A stretch of DNA of 64,000 nucleotides from JABSQH01 sp965230015 (GTDB taxonomy: Bacteria; Actinomycetota; Acidimicrobiia; Acidimicrobiales; Ilumatobacteraceae). A program made the translations under genes and the position numbers. Positions 1-9,182 of this stretch are shown piece after piece. The DNA lies in the NCBI GenBank assembly GCA_965230015.1, contig CBDDKF010000002.1, positions 744,001 through 808,000 of the forward strand, read 5' to 3'. The notes beneath the pieces were generated by a model, which saw nothing but the letters and a program-made list of their open reading frames with translations, ran no database searches and was not told where the DNA came from. Position 1 is the stretch's first letter, and every line of letters starts with the position of its first letter.

Positions 1-728
1 ATCAGCCCGCCCGGGACATGCGGAGCGGCAATCCACTCCCCCGCCGGATTCTGAATCTGCAGTCCCGGCGTGGGCCCGGGTGCAAGGAGCGTGAGGAAGC
101 CTGCATCGTGATGGGCATTCACACCGGCGCCACCGGCAGGGGTCGGCGGATACCGGATGAGTTTGGTCAGCGACATCGGCTCGTCCCCGAAGAGCTCCGT
201 GAGGTACGACTCGTCGAGTTCGAGTCCACGCGACAACACGCCGAGCAGCTCGTCGGCGAGCGCCCCCATCTCGGCGAACCAGCGCTGCATCAACGCCGCA
301 GAGCCCGGCAAGACGTCGTCGTCGAACCACTGATTCGGGCCGAGTAACCGCAGGTACGCCGGCTCTGCGTCGGGAGCGCGCGCTGGCCGCTCGCTCCACA
401 GGTCGACCTGCTCGCGAATGTCCGGACGGTTGTTCGTGTACTCGGTGCCCACCGCTTCCCACCCGCGGAAGTGGCGGGAGCGTCGCTTGTCGATCACTGC
501 CTTGGCGTCGTCCGGCAGTGCGAACAGACCGTGCATCATCTCGAAGATCGAGTTGATGAACGACGTATCGATCGAGTGACCAACGACGACGAAGAACCCG
601 ACTCGATGACAGATGTCGGCAACCTCGGCAGCGAACGCCTCGTGATCGGCCGCAGCCCCTCGCCACCGTTGGAGGTCGACCACCGGAAGCTCGGTGAAGG
701 CCGGCGGGTCGGATGCCACCTGGGTCAC
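1..728 (-). CDS. Isopenicillin N synthase-like 2-oxoglutarate/Fe(II) oxygenase (C-terminus outside window)
   Basis: Reading the minus strand from a GTG at 728 gives an open frame that runs off the left edge. Its start is a typical non-haem dioxygenase N-domain (ELPVVDLQRW near residue 14, then VGFFVVVGHSI). Further on it has a LIRYPP motif followed by VNAHHDAGFLTLL and GLQIQNPAGEW, which is the jelly-roll core with the first two iron ligands (H-x-D). The distal His and the Arg that binds 2-oxoglutarate lie outside the window. The family hydroxylates or cyclises small molecules; the substrate here is unknown. The gene lies 31 nt after the glycosyltransferase stop on the same strand, so it probably shares that operon. 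An alternative in-frame GTG at 746 is possible; neither start has a clear ribosome binding site. Confidence 0.85.
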   Translation of the reverse strand, partial: MTQVASDPPAFTELPVVDLQRWRGAAADHEAFAAEVADICHRVGFFVVVGHSIDTSFINSIFEMMHGLFALPDDAKAVIDKRRSRHFRGWEAVGTEYTNNRPDIREQVDLWSERPARAPDAEPAYLRLLGPNQWFDDDVLPGSAALMQRWFAEMGALADELLGVLSRGLELDESYLTELFGDEPMSLTKLIRYPPTPAGGAGVNAHHDAGFLTLLAPGPTPGLQIQNPAGEWIAAPHVPGGL

Positions 729-759
729 ACCACGAGTGTCGCGCACGCCAGCCGCCGCG

Positions 760-2169
760 TCAGCTGGTAGTGGCGGTTTTGAAGCCCAGCCGCGGCATCT
801 CGCCCCAACCGGTCGCACCCGGAAAGAGGGAACGTATCCGCCACACCACGGTGATCTGACGGTACCCCCAGTTCGTCGCCACCGCCCATCCCAGGAGCCG
901 CACCGCATCACGGCGCGATCCGAAGCTTCGGACGTGACGTGTCATCAATGCAACGCTCAACATCGACAACGCAACTCCGAACATCTGCGTCGCCAGCACG
1001 ACGCTGAGCGCGGCGACCGGACTGATCCACCCCAACCACAACAGCAGCGCGATCATCACCCACCCGAGCGCTTCGAGGATGGGTCCAACCCATTCGAAGA
1101 AGATCAACGAGCCGACGCCGATCGTCCCGACGCGTCCGTAACGCCGGCGAGCAAACATCGACTGATAGTCGTCGAGAATCATCTTGAGCCCACGATGCCA
1201 CCGGATTCGCTGTCGGCGAAGCACCTCCTTCGTTGGCGGGTACTCCGTCCAACACACCGACTCAGGCACCTGGGCAACGCGATGCGTCCGCCCATCATCG
1301 GCGAGCCAGCGCTGCACGCGCAGACACATGTCCATGTCTTCGCCGAGATGACCCGCCCGATAGCCCCCGACCTCGATCAGGAGATCTCGCCGATACAGGC
1401 CGAATCCACCCGACACGATCGGTAGGGCGCCGATCGAGGCCATCGCCGGCCGAGCGATCAGAAACGCCGTGAGGTACTCGATCGTCTGGCAACCGACCCA
1501 GTAGTTCGTTGGCGCGTGACGCTCGACGATGTCGGGCCCGCTGATCACGAGATCGTTCGAAGGGAGCAGCGTCCCACCCACGCCGACGACTGTCTCGGGC
1601 GATCCCAGCACCTCGACCATGCACCGCGCAATCGTGTCGCGCTCCATGAATTCGTCGGCGTCCATCACAACGATCCATGGATACTTGGCCACGTTGATAC
1701 CCGCGTTGGATCCGTCTGCCTTGGCTCCCGACGGCATCTTGTCGACGAGCACGATTCGTGGCTCCGTCTTCGATCGGTAGACCGCCCGCACCGGTTTGGT
1801 GTCGATCGGACCGGTTGCCGGCTCGTGTTCGAACACCTCCATGCTGAAGTGCTCGATCAGCACGTCGAGGGTGCGGTCCTTGGACCCATCGTTGACGACG
1901 ACCACTTCGAGTCGCTCGTATTGCTGCGCCAGCGCGCTCACCGTGGTGTCGATGATCACGTTCTCCTCGTTGTACGCCGGCATCACGATCGACACTCCCG
2001 GCGCGGCGGTGTCGGTCGAGGCCTTGGCGATCGCCACCGGCCGCTTGCCAGCGCGGTTCTGGCGCATCATGCGCCGAGACAGCGCGGCGTAGCTCAGGAG
2101 CACGACGTACTGAACGACGGTGAATCCAAAACAGATTGCGGAGAACACCACCGCGCCCTGGCGGAACAC
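760..2169 (-). CDS. Family 2 glycosyltransferase, membrane-bound
   Basis: 469 residues. An N-terminal membrane helix (about 7-29) is followed by a GT-A domain with VSIVMPAYNEEN, VVVNDGSKDRT, the metal-binding VMDADEF, GGFGLYRRDLL, GEDMDMCLR and the RRQRIRWHRG signature. Two or three hydrophobic segments follow at the C-terminus. This layout is that of processive hexosaminyl/glucosyl transferases such as PgaC or NodC. The likely role is polymerisation of a surface polysaccharide at the inner face of the membrane from a nucleotide sugar. The GTG start lies 2 nt after the stop of the HEAT-repeat gene, implying translational coupling. The sugar specificity cannot be read from the sequence. Confidence 0.9.
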   Translation of the reverse strand: MFRQGAVVFSAICFGFTVVQYVVLLSYAALSRRMMRQNRAGKRPVAIAKASTDTAAPGVSIVMPAYNEENVIIDTTVSALAQQYERLEVVVVNDGSKDRTLDVLIEHFSMEVFEHEPATGPIDTKPVRAVYRSKTEPRIVLVDKMPSGAKADGSNAGINVAKYPWIVVMDADEFMERDTIARCMVEVLGSPETVVGVGGTLLPSNDLVISGPDIVERHAPTNYWVGCQTIEYLTAFLIARPAMASIGALPIVSGGFGLYRRDLLIEVGGYRAGHLGEDMDMCLRVQRWLADDGRTHRVAQVPESVCWTEYPPTKEVLRRQRIRWHRGLKMILDDYQSMFARRRYGRVGTIGVGSLIFFEWVGPILEALGWVMIALLLWLGWISPVAALSVVLATQMFGVALSMLSVALMTRHVRSFGSRRDAVRLLGWAVATNWGYRQITVVWRIRSLFPGATGWGEMPRLGFKTATTS

Positions 2170-2171
2170 AG

Positions 2172-3170
2172 CTAGGCCACCAGGTCGGCACCGTCGGGGT
2201 CGACGACCTCCGACCAGAGAATCTCTGTTGCGATGCGAGCCGCGTCCGACTCATCGCCGGCGACCTGCTCGAGTACGCGACGTCCGATCACGTCATCAGC
2301 CAGCGCTGCCGCAGCCGCATAGCGGGTCATTCGATCTTCCGATCCCAATGCCCCGGCCAGGGCGAGTTGGGCCGCCGTGTTCGACAAACACTCAGCGAGC
2401 GCTTTCACGGCCGCGAGGCGCATTGCCGACGATGGGTCGTCAAGACAGGAGATGAGCGTCGTGATCGCGTCGTTCACCGTGGACCGGTCGAAGAGCGCAC
2501 TCTCTTGCAGGACTCGCGTGGTGAGCATCGGTGCGTGACGCCACTGGTGTGCGGCGAGCGGCAACTCCTCGTCACCGTCCAGGCGGATCTCGCGGATCGC
2601 GCGGCCCACCGAGTCGAGCATCCAGCTCTCGTTGACGCTGGCACGCGCCACCAGGATGCCGAGCCCGACTCGTGGGTCGAGCGCCACCACAGCGTCGGAC
2701 GCCGCACGCACGACGAGCGGATTCTCGTCACGGCTGAGCGCGGCGGCGTCGCCGAGCAACGAGTAGATCTGCAGCACCTCGACGAGTTCGAGCGCCTCGA
2801 TCAATAGGTTCGCATCGTCCGCATGCAATCGCTGTTCGAGCACCGCGACGACGGCGGACCGGCGCACCGTCACAAGGAGTGGCCCGACTGCCTCTGGCGA
2901 GCCCTGGCGCACAAAGGTGGCGATTGCAGACGCGGCCAGAAGGGGGTCGCTCGCGCTCGCAAGCAAGTCGAGTATCCGCTTCTGGTTGGCCTCGACGTGG
3001 CGACCTCCGGAGATCTCGTTCGCCAGGTGGTACGCCTGTTTCCAGGTGGCGCCGCGCTGCTGAGATGCGCTCTCCACCGCCCGACGAGTCAGCAGCGTGT
3101 ACGCCACCATGGCGAGCACGACCACCCCACCGACCGCCGCAGCGATCCAGGTAGTCGGCCACGTATCCAC
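2172..3170 (-). CDS. Membrane-anchored HEAT-repeat protein
   Basis: 332 residues from a GTG at 3170. The frame stays open far upstream, but that extension is compositional. The chosen start puts one hydrophobic helix at residues 8-25 (IAAAVGGVVVLAMVAYTLL), followed by helical alpha-alpha repeats rich in Ala and Leu (for example AMRLAAVKALAE, MTRYAAAAALAD) typical of HEAT/PBS-lyase repeats. No enzymatic motif is seen. HEAT repeats are protein-binding scaffolds. Tight coupling to the glycosyltransferase downstream suggests an accessory subunit of a polysaccharide synthase or export machine. That role is inferred from position only. Confidence 0.75.
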   Translation of the reverse strand: MDTWPTTWIAAAVGGVVVLAMVAYTLLTRRAVESASQQRGATWKQAYHLANEISGGRHVEANQKRILDLLASASDPLLAASAIATFVRQGSPEAVGPLLVTVRRSAVVAVLEQRLHADDANLLIEALELVEVLQIYSLLGDAAALSRDENPLVVRAASDAVVALDPRVGLGILVARASVNESWMLDSVGRAIREIRLDGDEELPLAAHQWRHAPMLTTRVLQESALFDRSTVNDAITTLISCLDDPSSAMRLAAVKALAECLSNTAAQLALAGALGSEDRMTRYAAAAALADDVIGRRVLEQVAGDESDAARIATEILWSEVVDPDGADLVA

Positions 3171-3257
3171 GGGTTCATCATCGGTCCAGCCCCCTTCGGA
3201 CTTGAGCAAACCCGAACACAACCCGTCGACCGAAGCGAGAACTAGGTTGCAGCGCGC

Positions 3258-4139
3258 ATGACGGACTGGATCGAACTCACCCAGCGCGCCGGCCGCGCCG
3301 GCCATCACCTGGTCGGCTGGTTGATGTGGGATCCCGATGCACTCGCCCGCCACGCAGCGACTGGAGTGCCAGACGGCTTGGGCTGGATCGTGTCGTGGCG
3401 GCTCGCCGCCCTCGGCAACATCACGCCGGCCGCTGCGGCCGCCACGACGTACTCGATGAACCCGCAGATGATCGAGGGGCTCCTCGCGATGACGTACCAG
3501 GCCACGACGCCGGAAGCGATCAACGCTGCTCGCGATGCGTCGATCGAGCCCGGGCTGGAGTCGATCGCCCCGGGTCTCGGCAACGAGCTCGCACCGCTGG
3601 CCGACGACTTGTGGCGCGGCGTCGATGCTGTGCACTTCGGCGCCCGGCCGTTGTTCAGCGCATTCCGCGCCCAGCCCCGGCCCGACGATCGCCCGGTGTT
3701 GTCCGCATGGCTGGCGGCGAATTGCCTGCGCGAGTTGCGCGGCGACAACCACTGGGTGCTGTGTGCCGCCGAGGATCTCGACGCCATCGAGGTCGGGTTG
3801 CTGCACAGCGCCACGGTCGACCCCGACGAATACGAAAGCGAAGAATGGATCGCCCGCAGCCGCGGCAACGACGACGCTGCCGTGACTGCCGGCTGGGCCC
3901 GACTCGAGGCCAAAGGCTTGGCCGAGGGCACCACGCTCAACGACGAAGGGCGCGCGTTTCGCCGCGGGCTCGAGCGGCGAACCGATGCGCTCACGGCGCC
4001 GGCATGGCAGGCGGTTGGTGAGTCGACGACCGAGCGGTTGTGCTCGGCCGTCGAGGCGCACGACGCTGCGTTCCTGGCGCGCATCAACGCCACCGCCGGA
4101 CCGAAGTGGATGCCGGCCATCCGCCACACGCCCGACTGA
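3258..4139 (+). CDS. SCO6745-family protein
   Basis: 293 residues, starting with MTDWIELTQRAGRAGHH. It matches the actinobacterial family typified by SCO6745: an N-terminal helical part with a conserved aromatic/Pro segment (here AALGNITPAAAAATTYSMNPQMI), then a C-terminal winged-helix-like half with GLAEGTTLNDEGRAFRR. The biochemical function of the family is not established; the C-terminal half resembles MarR-type winged helices. It is a single gene divergent from the HEAT/glycosyltransferase operon and convergent with the MMPL transporter gene, with a hairpin right after its stop. Confidence 0.7.
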   Translation: MTDWIELTQRAGRAGHHLVGWLMWDPDALARHAATGVPDGLGWIVSWRLAALGNITPAAAAATTYSMNPQMIEGLLAMTYQATTPEAINAARDASIEPGLESIAPGLGNELAPLADDLWRGVDAVHFGARPLFSAFRAQPRPDDRPVLSAWLAANCLRELRGDNHWVLCAAEDLDAIEVGLLHSATVDPDEYESEEWIARSRGNDDAAVTAGWARLEAKGLAEGTTLNDEGRAFRRGLERRTDALTAPAWQAVGESTTERLCSAVEAHDAAFLARINATAGPKWMPAIRHTPD

Positions 4140-4167
4140 GCGGGCGCCGAGCCACCCCGGCGCCCGC
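4140..4167. terminator. Bidirectional hairpin terminator
   Basis: Perfect 10-bp inverted repeat (GCGGGCGCCG ... CGGCGCCCGC) with an 8-nt loop, between the convergent SCO6745-family and MMPL genes. There is no U-run, as is common for high-GC actinobacterial terminators. Confidence 0.65.
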
Positions 4168-4176
4168 CCATTGGAC

Positions 4177-6924
4177 TCACTCCGTCGACGGGCCAGCACC
4201 GGCAGTGGCCAGCGCGGGCTGCTCCGAATCGTCGGTCGACGCGCTCGCCTCGACATCGTCGCGAGTGATCGCCACGAGGAGCGCCGGCAACACCGCCAGC
4301 GTCGCGACCAGCGCCATCAGAATCATCAGCGCGGTGAGCAGACCGTAGGCGGCGAAGAGCGGCATCGGCGCAAAGGCCAGGATGCCGAACCCGACCGCCG
4401 AGCTGACCGCAGATGCAACCAGCGCGAGCCCCGTGCCTTCGCCAGCGATGCGCACCGCTGCGGCCCGCGTGCCGTGGCGGGCGAGCTCCTCTCGGTACCG
4501 GGCGATGAAATGGATGGCGAAGTCGATGCCGATGCCGATCGACACGGCAGCGATCGTTGCGGTCACGAGGTTGATGGCGAAGCCGGCCGCGTACATCACG
4601 GCATACAGCCACGCGACCACCATCATGATCGGGACGACGCTGACCAGGCCGTAGCGCAACGACCGGAGGAACACGCTCCCGAGCAGGAAGCACAGCACCA
4701 GGGCGACGGGGAGCGACACCTGGAGCGCCCGGTTCGTGGCATCGAGGGAGGCCTCGCGCACCAGCGCGCTGCCCGTGACCTGCACGAACGTGCCACCGAG
4801 GTCATCCGACAACGAGTCGGCGATCGGTGTCAGCAGCTCACGCGTGGCGCTCACCGACTCTTGCGACCGGCTGTCGACCACGGCCATCTCGAACACGGTG
4901 CTCGGCTGCGCCCCGAGCTGCACCGCCGTGTTCACATCGTCTGGCGTCAGCGCCAGGCGTCCAGCGTCGAACGGGACGCCCGTCTCGGCGGCCACGCCGA
5001 TGAGTGCCGTGACCTGTTCACGGGTATCCGGGATGCCGTTGCTGTCGACATCGGTCAGCACCACGCCGGTCTGCTGTTCGACCAGGCCCGCCATGAGGTT
5101 CGACTCGGCGGCCGCATCGAGCACCTCGAAGATGCCGCCGTCGATGGTCACCCCGTCGGCGTCGCTCGCCAACGAGTCGGTGTCGAGTGCACGGATCTCG
5201 CCGAGCCGCTCCTGCACGAGGGCAAGGGCGGCGGGATCGACGAGGTCGCCCTCGACGTACAGCAGCGCCGGCTCGCCGCCGCGATCACCGACGTGGGTGT
5301 CGAGCTGGTCGAGACCCACAACGAAGTCGGTGTCTTGGGAGAAGAAGTCTTCGACGTCGAACTCGGCTGGCACTTGCACCGCAAAGGTTGCGGCCACCGC
5401 GGTGACCACCAGCGCTGTCGGCACGACGATCGCCGGCCGCTGAGCAATCGATGCAACGGCGGCGCCGATCCGCCGCGCGATCCGCCCATCGGTCGACGCC
5501 ACTGGCATCTCGCCGACACGCAGGCCAACGTCCTTTCGGCGCTGCACGAGGTACGGCACCACCAACGTCACCGCAGCGCTGAGCACCGTGAGCACCACGC
5601 CGAGCCACGGCATGACGAACACGAGCATCAGCACCGCACCCATGGCCATCGATGCCGCACCGATGCCAGCGGCGATGCGCAGCACGGTCGAGCGTCGAGA
5701 TGGCGACGGCGCGGGCACGTCGGTCTCGATGCGTGACAGCACCAGTGGCGTGACGATGCCGAGCAGCAGGTATGCCGAACCGAGGGCGATCGCCGCGCCG
5801 ATACCGAACTGGATGATCGACTCGATACCCGAGGTGAGGTTGGCGAGGAAGGCGGTTGCGCCGGTCACGAAGGCGAGCAGCAGTGCCCCTGAGACCGCGG
5901 TGAGCCCAGTGACGAACGCGGGCTTCGATGTCTTGCCCTCGGCTCGTTCCTCTCGGTAGCGGCCGATGCCGTGGAAGGCGTAGTCGACGCCGAAGCTGAT
6001 CATGGCCACGGGCACGATCAGCGACAGCACGAGGTCGTCTTTCAACCCGATCAGGTTGGAGATGCCCTTCAGCCACACGATGAGCACGAGGAAGGCCACG
6101 CTCACGGTGGCCAGCACCCAGTAGCTGCGGAACGTGATACCGACGAGCAGCAGCACTGCGAGGATGGTGAACCCGATGAAGGGCCCGGCGACCGCGCCCT
6201 GTTCCTGCGAGGTCAGGTTGACGTCGATGGCCACGCCGTTGGCCTGCAGACCATCGACGCGAAACACCTCTTGCACCGAACGGTCGAACTCCTCGACGTC
6301 GGTGTCGCCACCGAGGTTGACGGATGTCGCGCCGAACCCGAGCAACTCGTCGTCGGACAGCACCGTGATCGCCAGCGCCGGCACGGTCCAACCGTCGGCA
6401 TCCTGCGTCGACTGCGCAGAAATGCCGAGCACGTCGGACCGCTCGCCGTACTCCTCGATCAAGGCGGCACCCGCTGCGGCAACCTCTTCATCGGAGGCGT
6501 CGACGAGTCCGCTCCCGCCATCGGCACGCAACGCCTCGTCGACGAGTGTCGCCATGCTGACCACGCCCGTCACATCGGTGCGCGTCTCGGTGTCGAAGTA
6601 GGAGAACAGCGTCTCTGCGAGTACGGGGTCGCTGCGCAGCGCCTGCTCGGCGGCAAGCAGCGATCCCAGCGAGTCGGCGTCGAGCATCTGCCCGTCGTCG
6701 GCCTCGACGACGATGAAGGTCGGATGCACCGACGATGCAAACGTGTCGTCGATCCGGTCGCGGGCGGTGAACACGTCGCCGCTCGGCTCGGTCGATGCCG
6801 AGCTGTCCGGCGCCATGGCGAGGAACGGCACGACGAGGAGGCCGGTCAGCACGAGCACTGCGGCGAGCACTCGCCCCGGTCGTTGCTGCAATCGGGTGAA
6901 CACGGAGGTGAGGGCGGCGGTCAT
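4177..6924 (-). CDS. MMPL/RND-family membrane transporter
   Basis: 915 residues with the duplicated RND layout: one helix, a large extracytoplasmic loop, five helices, then the same again. Each half carries the MMPL signature (FGVDYAFHGIGRYREER in the first, GIGIDFAIHFIARYREEL in the second), including the Asp that relays protons. The family exports lipids, hydrophobic drugs or other amphiphiles using proton motive force. Start: ATG preceded by AGGAG at good spacing. It is divergently transcribed from a TetR gene, with operator-like palindromes between them, so it is probably repressed by that regulator. The substrate is unknown. Confidence 0.92.
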   Translation of the reverse strand: MTAALTSVFTRLQQRPGRVLAAVLVLTGLLVVPFLAMAPDSSASTEPSGDVFTARDRIDDTFASSVHPTFIVVEADDGQMLDADSLGSLLAAEQALRSDPVLAETLFSYFDTETRTDVTGVVSMATLVDEALRADGGSGLVDASDEEVAAAGAALIEEYGERSDVLGISAQSTQDADGWTVPALAITVLSDDELLGFGATSVNLGGDTDVEEFDRSVQEVFRVDGLQANGVAIDVNLTSQEQGAVAGPFIGFTILAVLLLVGITFRSYWVLATVSVAFLVLIVWLKGISNLIGLKDDLVLSLIVPVAMISFGVDYAFHGIGRYREERAEGKTSKPAFVTGLTAVSGALLLAFVTGATAFLANLTSGIESIIQFGIGAAIALGSAYLLLGIVTPLVLSRIETDVPAPSPSRRSTVLRIAAGIGAASMAMGAVLMLVFVMPWLGVVLTVLSAAVTLVVPYLVQRRKDVGLRVGEMPVASTDGRIARRIGAAVASIAQRPAIVVPTALVVTAVAATFAVQVPAEFDVEDFFSQDTDFVVGLDQLDTHVGDRGGEPALLYVEGDLVDPAALALVQERLGEIRALDTDSLASDADGVTIDGGIFEVLDAAAESNLMAGLVEQQTGVVLTDVDSNGIPDTREQVTALIGVAAETGVPFDAGRLALTPDDVNTAVQLGAQPSTVFEMAVVDSRSQESVSATRELLTPIADSLSDDLGGTFVQVTGSALVREASLDATNRALQVSLPVALVLCFLLGSVFLRSLRYGLVSVVPIMMVVAWLYAVMYAAGFAINLVTATIAAVSIGIGIDFAIHFIARYREELARHGTRAAAVRIAGEGTGLALVASAVSSAVGFGILAFAPMPLFAAYGLLTALMILMALVATLAVLPALLVAITRDDVEASASTDDSEQPALATAGAGPSTE

Positions 6925-6977
6925 GGCTGCTCCTAGGAGAGAGGGGGAAGAGAGAGGGAGGGGGAAGAGACGGTGGC

Positions 6978-7035
6978 TTGACAGTGTCTAGTTGACAGGT
7001 GTCAATCTTTAGCGAGCGCGCTTGACACTGTCAAG
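6978..7035. promoter_or_regulatory. Cluster of three TetR operator-like palindromes
   Basis: Between the divergent MMPL and TetR genes: a half-conserved copy TTGACAGTGTC (6978-6988), a full palindrome TTGACAGGTGTCAA (6992-7005), and a perfect 15-bp palindrome CTTGACACTGTCAAG (7021-7035). All share TTGACA facing TGTC. Probably the binding sites of the adjacent TetR protein, controlling both genes. Confidence 0.7.
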
Positions 7036-7062
7036 CAGTTCCTTCAAAATGCTCGTATCGCC

Positions 7063-7662
7063 ATGGCCACACGTACCGAGGAGCTCCCCACAACACTGCG
7101 CGCCGCCACTGCCCAGCTGGTGGCCGAACGCGGGCCGACGGGTTTCAGTTTGCGCGAGGTCGCTCGCCGTGCCGGGGTGTCACATGCCGCTCCGGCTCAC
7201 CACTTCGGCGACGCCCGCGGCCTGTTGACGTCGGTTGCTGCCGAGGGATTCACCACCCTGGTTGCCAACTTCGATGCGGCCGTCGTCGGACTTGACGACC
7301 CTGTCGACCGGCTGAATGCGATGGGCAAGGCCTACGTCCGCACGGCGGTGGAAAACCCCGGGCACTTCGCGGTGATGTGCGTGGACGAACTCGTCGACGA
7401 GGCCGATCCCGCCCTTGCGGTGGTCAGCGCCACCGCCTACGAACGTCTCCTCGCAACGATCAGCGACATCCGCGACGCGTACAACCCCGACCTCGATGTT
7501 GATGCCGCGGCCACGATGACCTTTTCGCTCGTCCACGGCTTCTCGATACTGCTCCCCAGCCTTGACGACCTGGCCGAGAAGACCGACACGGCGCTCGCTC
7601 CGTTCGAGGAGATGGTCGAGAAGTTCACCGTGCTCATGATGAACGGGTACACCGCCCGCTGA
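7063..7662 (+). CDS. TetR-family regulator, probable repressor of the MMPL gene
   Basis: 199 residues. The N-terminal DNA-binding helix-turn-helix spans about residues 8-55 (LREVARRAGVSHAAPAHHFGDARGLL, the usual TetR pattern of S-x-A-x-x-H-H-F). The C-terminal ligand/dimer domain is variable. ATG start 27 nt past the last operator palindrome. The divergent arrangement with the transporter is the classic layout of an efflux pump and its local repressor; the ligand is presumably a pump substrate (inference). Confidence 0.9.
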   Translation: MATRTEELPTTLRAATAQLVAERGPTGFSLREVARRAGVSHAAPAHHFGDARGLLTSVAAEGFTTLVANFDAAVVGLDDPVDRLNAMGKAYVRTAVENPGHFAVMCVDELVDEADPALAVVSATAYERLLATISDIRDAYNPDLDVDAAATMTFSLVHGFSILLPSLDDLAEKTDTALAPFEEMVEKFTVLMMNGYTAR

Positions 7663-7668
7663 GCGCCG

Positions 7669-8046
7669 CTACCCCAGCGCGTCCAGCGTGGTCGCTTGGG
7701 TGCAATACAGGCGAGAGTCGGCCAGCGCGCCCGCACGCACGTCGGCCGGATACCCCGGTGTGGTGACCATCTCGAGAAACGCCGCCACGCTCGGATACCG
7801 CACCAACGCGATCTCATCCCAGTGGTCGCCGCCGATCACCGTGGTGTGCACGTCGCCGAGATACTCCACGCTCGCTCCGACCGCCTCGAGAAACGGCTGC
7901 GCGGCAACCCCGTACCGGGCGTACTCCGCACGCCCGCCGTCGGCCTTGAACCGCAGCATGTTCAGCATGATCAACGGACCGTCGAGTTCCAGCCCGGTGA
8001 GCGCTTCGATCTGATCAGACGACGGGTTGATGAAGGTCTCCGGCAT
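7669..8046 (-). CDS. DUF1330 family protein
   Basis: 125 residues, close to the family length. DUF1330 is a ferredoxin-like alpha/beta-barrel (dimeric) fold; the segments PLIMLNMLRFK, VEYLGDVHTTVIGGDHWDEIALVRYPS and AGALADSRLYCTQATT are characteristic. Function unknown; related proteins include small monooxygenase-like domains. Start supported by GAGGAG 6 nt upstream of the ATG. It converges with the TetR gene, 6 nt apart. Confidence 0.8.
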   Translation of the reverse strand: MPETFINPSSDQIEALTGLELDGPLIMLNMLRFKADGGRAEYARYGVAAQPFLEAVGASVEYLGDVHTTVIGGDHWDEIALVRYPSVAAFLEMVTTPGYPADVRAGALADSRLYCTQATTLDALG

Positions 8047-8073
8047 GGCTTCTCCTCGACGAGGAGCGCGATG

Positions 8074-9159
8074 TTAGGTCTCGGCCGCTGAGTACACGTG
8101 CACGGGTGCGAGGTGGTGGCCGCCGGTCGCCAGCAGAACGTCGTCACCGCCCGGCCATATCGTGAGTCGCAGGTCGCACGCCGCCTTGTGCATCGCTTCC
8201 TGCTCGTAGCGCAGCCACGCGAGCGGGGCCTTCGGGGTAGCACGAACCGCAGCTCGTTGCAGCGCCGTTTCGATTCGATGCTGTGTGCGCTCATCGAGAT
8301 ACAGCCACACGAGCGAGTGCATCACCACCGTCGCCTCGCCGGTCGGCGGTGGCGAGTCGAGTTGCCGCTCGACCCAGTCGGCAGCATCGGCGGTATCGAT
8401 CACCACCGGATCGGCTGCGGCGATCTTGGTTGCCTCGCGCTGCAACGAGAAGCGCTCCCGCTCGTCGGGCAACACGTACGACAGCAGCCGGGTGCGTTCG
8501 TCGGCAATGCGCAGATCGATCGGATCGCGGTCGCAGCCGCGGCGAGTTGCGATGCGCAAGTCCGCGTCGAACCGGGGCTCGTTCTCGCGCCACACGTCGA
8601 CGAACCGAACCGACGAGTCGACGGGCCCTCGACCGGCGCCACCATGCTCGAAACGAAACTTGTCGAGATGCAGATTGAGCCCCGCCGATGAACCGATCTC
8701 GAGCAATCGGAGCGGCAACCCCGTTGCAGCTGCGACCTCGAGCAGGCCGACGATCAGCGCCGCAGACCGTGCCGGCTCGTTGGTTTGCAACGGGTGCGAC
8801 AACGCCGTGGTCACCTCACTCGGCCGCCGGTCGAGCACCGCCCGCACGAGCGGCCACGCCGCATCCGGATCGTCGTCACCGCCCGCCGACGGATAGTGCG
8901 CTGCGAGCCCGGGTTCGTCACCGTTCAGCACGCGCCAGTGCACTCCGCTCAACGCGCGCTGTGCGTGATAGTCGTCGAACGGCGCATCGAGCGTCGGTAG
9001 CAGCAGCTGCGCAGGTCCGCCCGACGGTCGGGCCCTGACATCCTCGGCCATCAACGCCAACAGACGCGACACGAACGGCGAACCGATCTCGGCGATCTCA
9101 TCGGCCAGCGACGCGAGCCGTTCCGCCAGTGCCTCGACTGCGGCGCTGTCACTCTGCAT
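8074..9159 (-). CDS. DUF2332 family protein
   Basis: 361 residues from the ATG at 9159, which is preceded by GAGGTG 4 nt upstream; the open frame further upstream is not coding. The sequence has the DUF2332 hallmarks: an N-terminal helical region with an early Arg/His-rich segment (YHAQRALSGVHWRVLNG), the stretch RLLEIGSSAGLNLHLDKFRF and a C-terminal VVMHSLVWLYL. The central part resembles the nucleotide-binding core of methyltransferases, but no activity is established. It lies in the same direction as the DUF1330 gene, 27 nt away. Confidence 0.8.
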   Translation of the reverse strand: MQSDSAAVEALAERLASLADEIAEIGSPFVSRLLALMAEDVRARPSGGPAQLLLPTLDAPFDDYHAQRALSGVHWRVLNGDEPGLAAHYPSAGGDDDPDAAWPLVRAVLDRRPSEVTTALSHPLQTNEPARSAALIVGLLEVAAATGLPLRLLEIGSSAGLNLHLDKFRFEHGGAGRGPVDSSVRFVDVWRENEPRFDADLRIATRRGCDRDPIDLRIADERTRLLSYVLPDERERFSLQREATKIAAADPVVIDTADAADWVERQLDSPPPTGEATVVMHSLVWLYLDERTQHRIETALQRAAVRATPKAPLAWLRYEQEAMHKAACDLRLTIWPGGDDVLLATGGHHLAPVHVYSAAET

Positions 9160-9182
9160 CGTCACCTCATCCTCACCATTGT

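Noticed and set aside
694..2807. Several plus-strand open frames opposite the glycosyltransferase and HEAT genes
   Set aside because: They are compositional shadows: Arg/His/Pro-rich products with no domains.
3171..4256. Upstream extension of the HEAT-repeat gene frame
   Set aside because: It overlaps the SCO6745-family gene on the other strand, and the translation is Arg/Gly-rich with no family resemblance.
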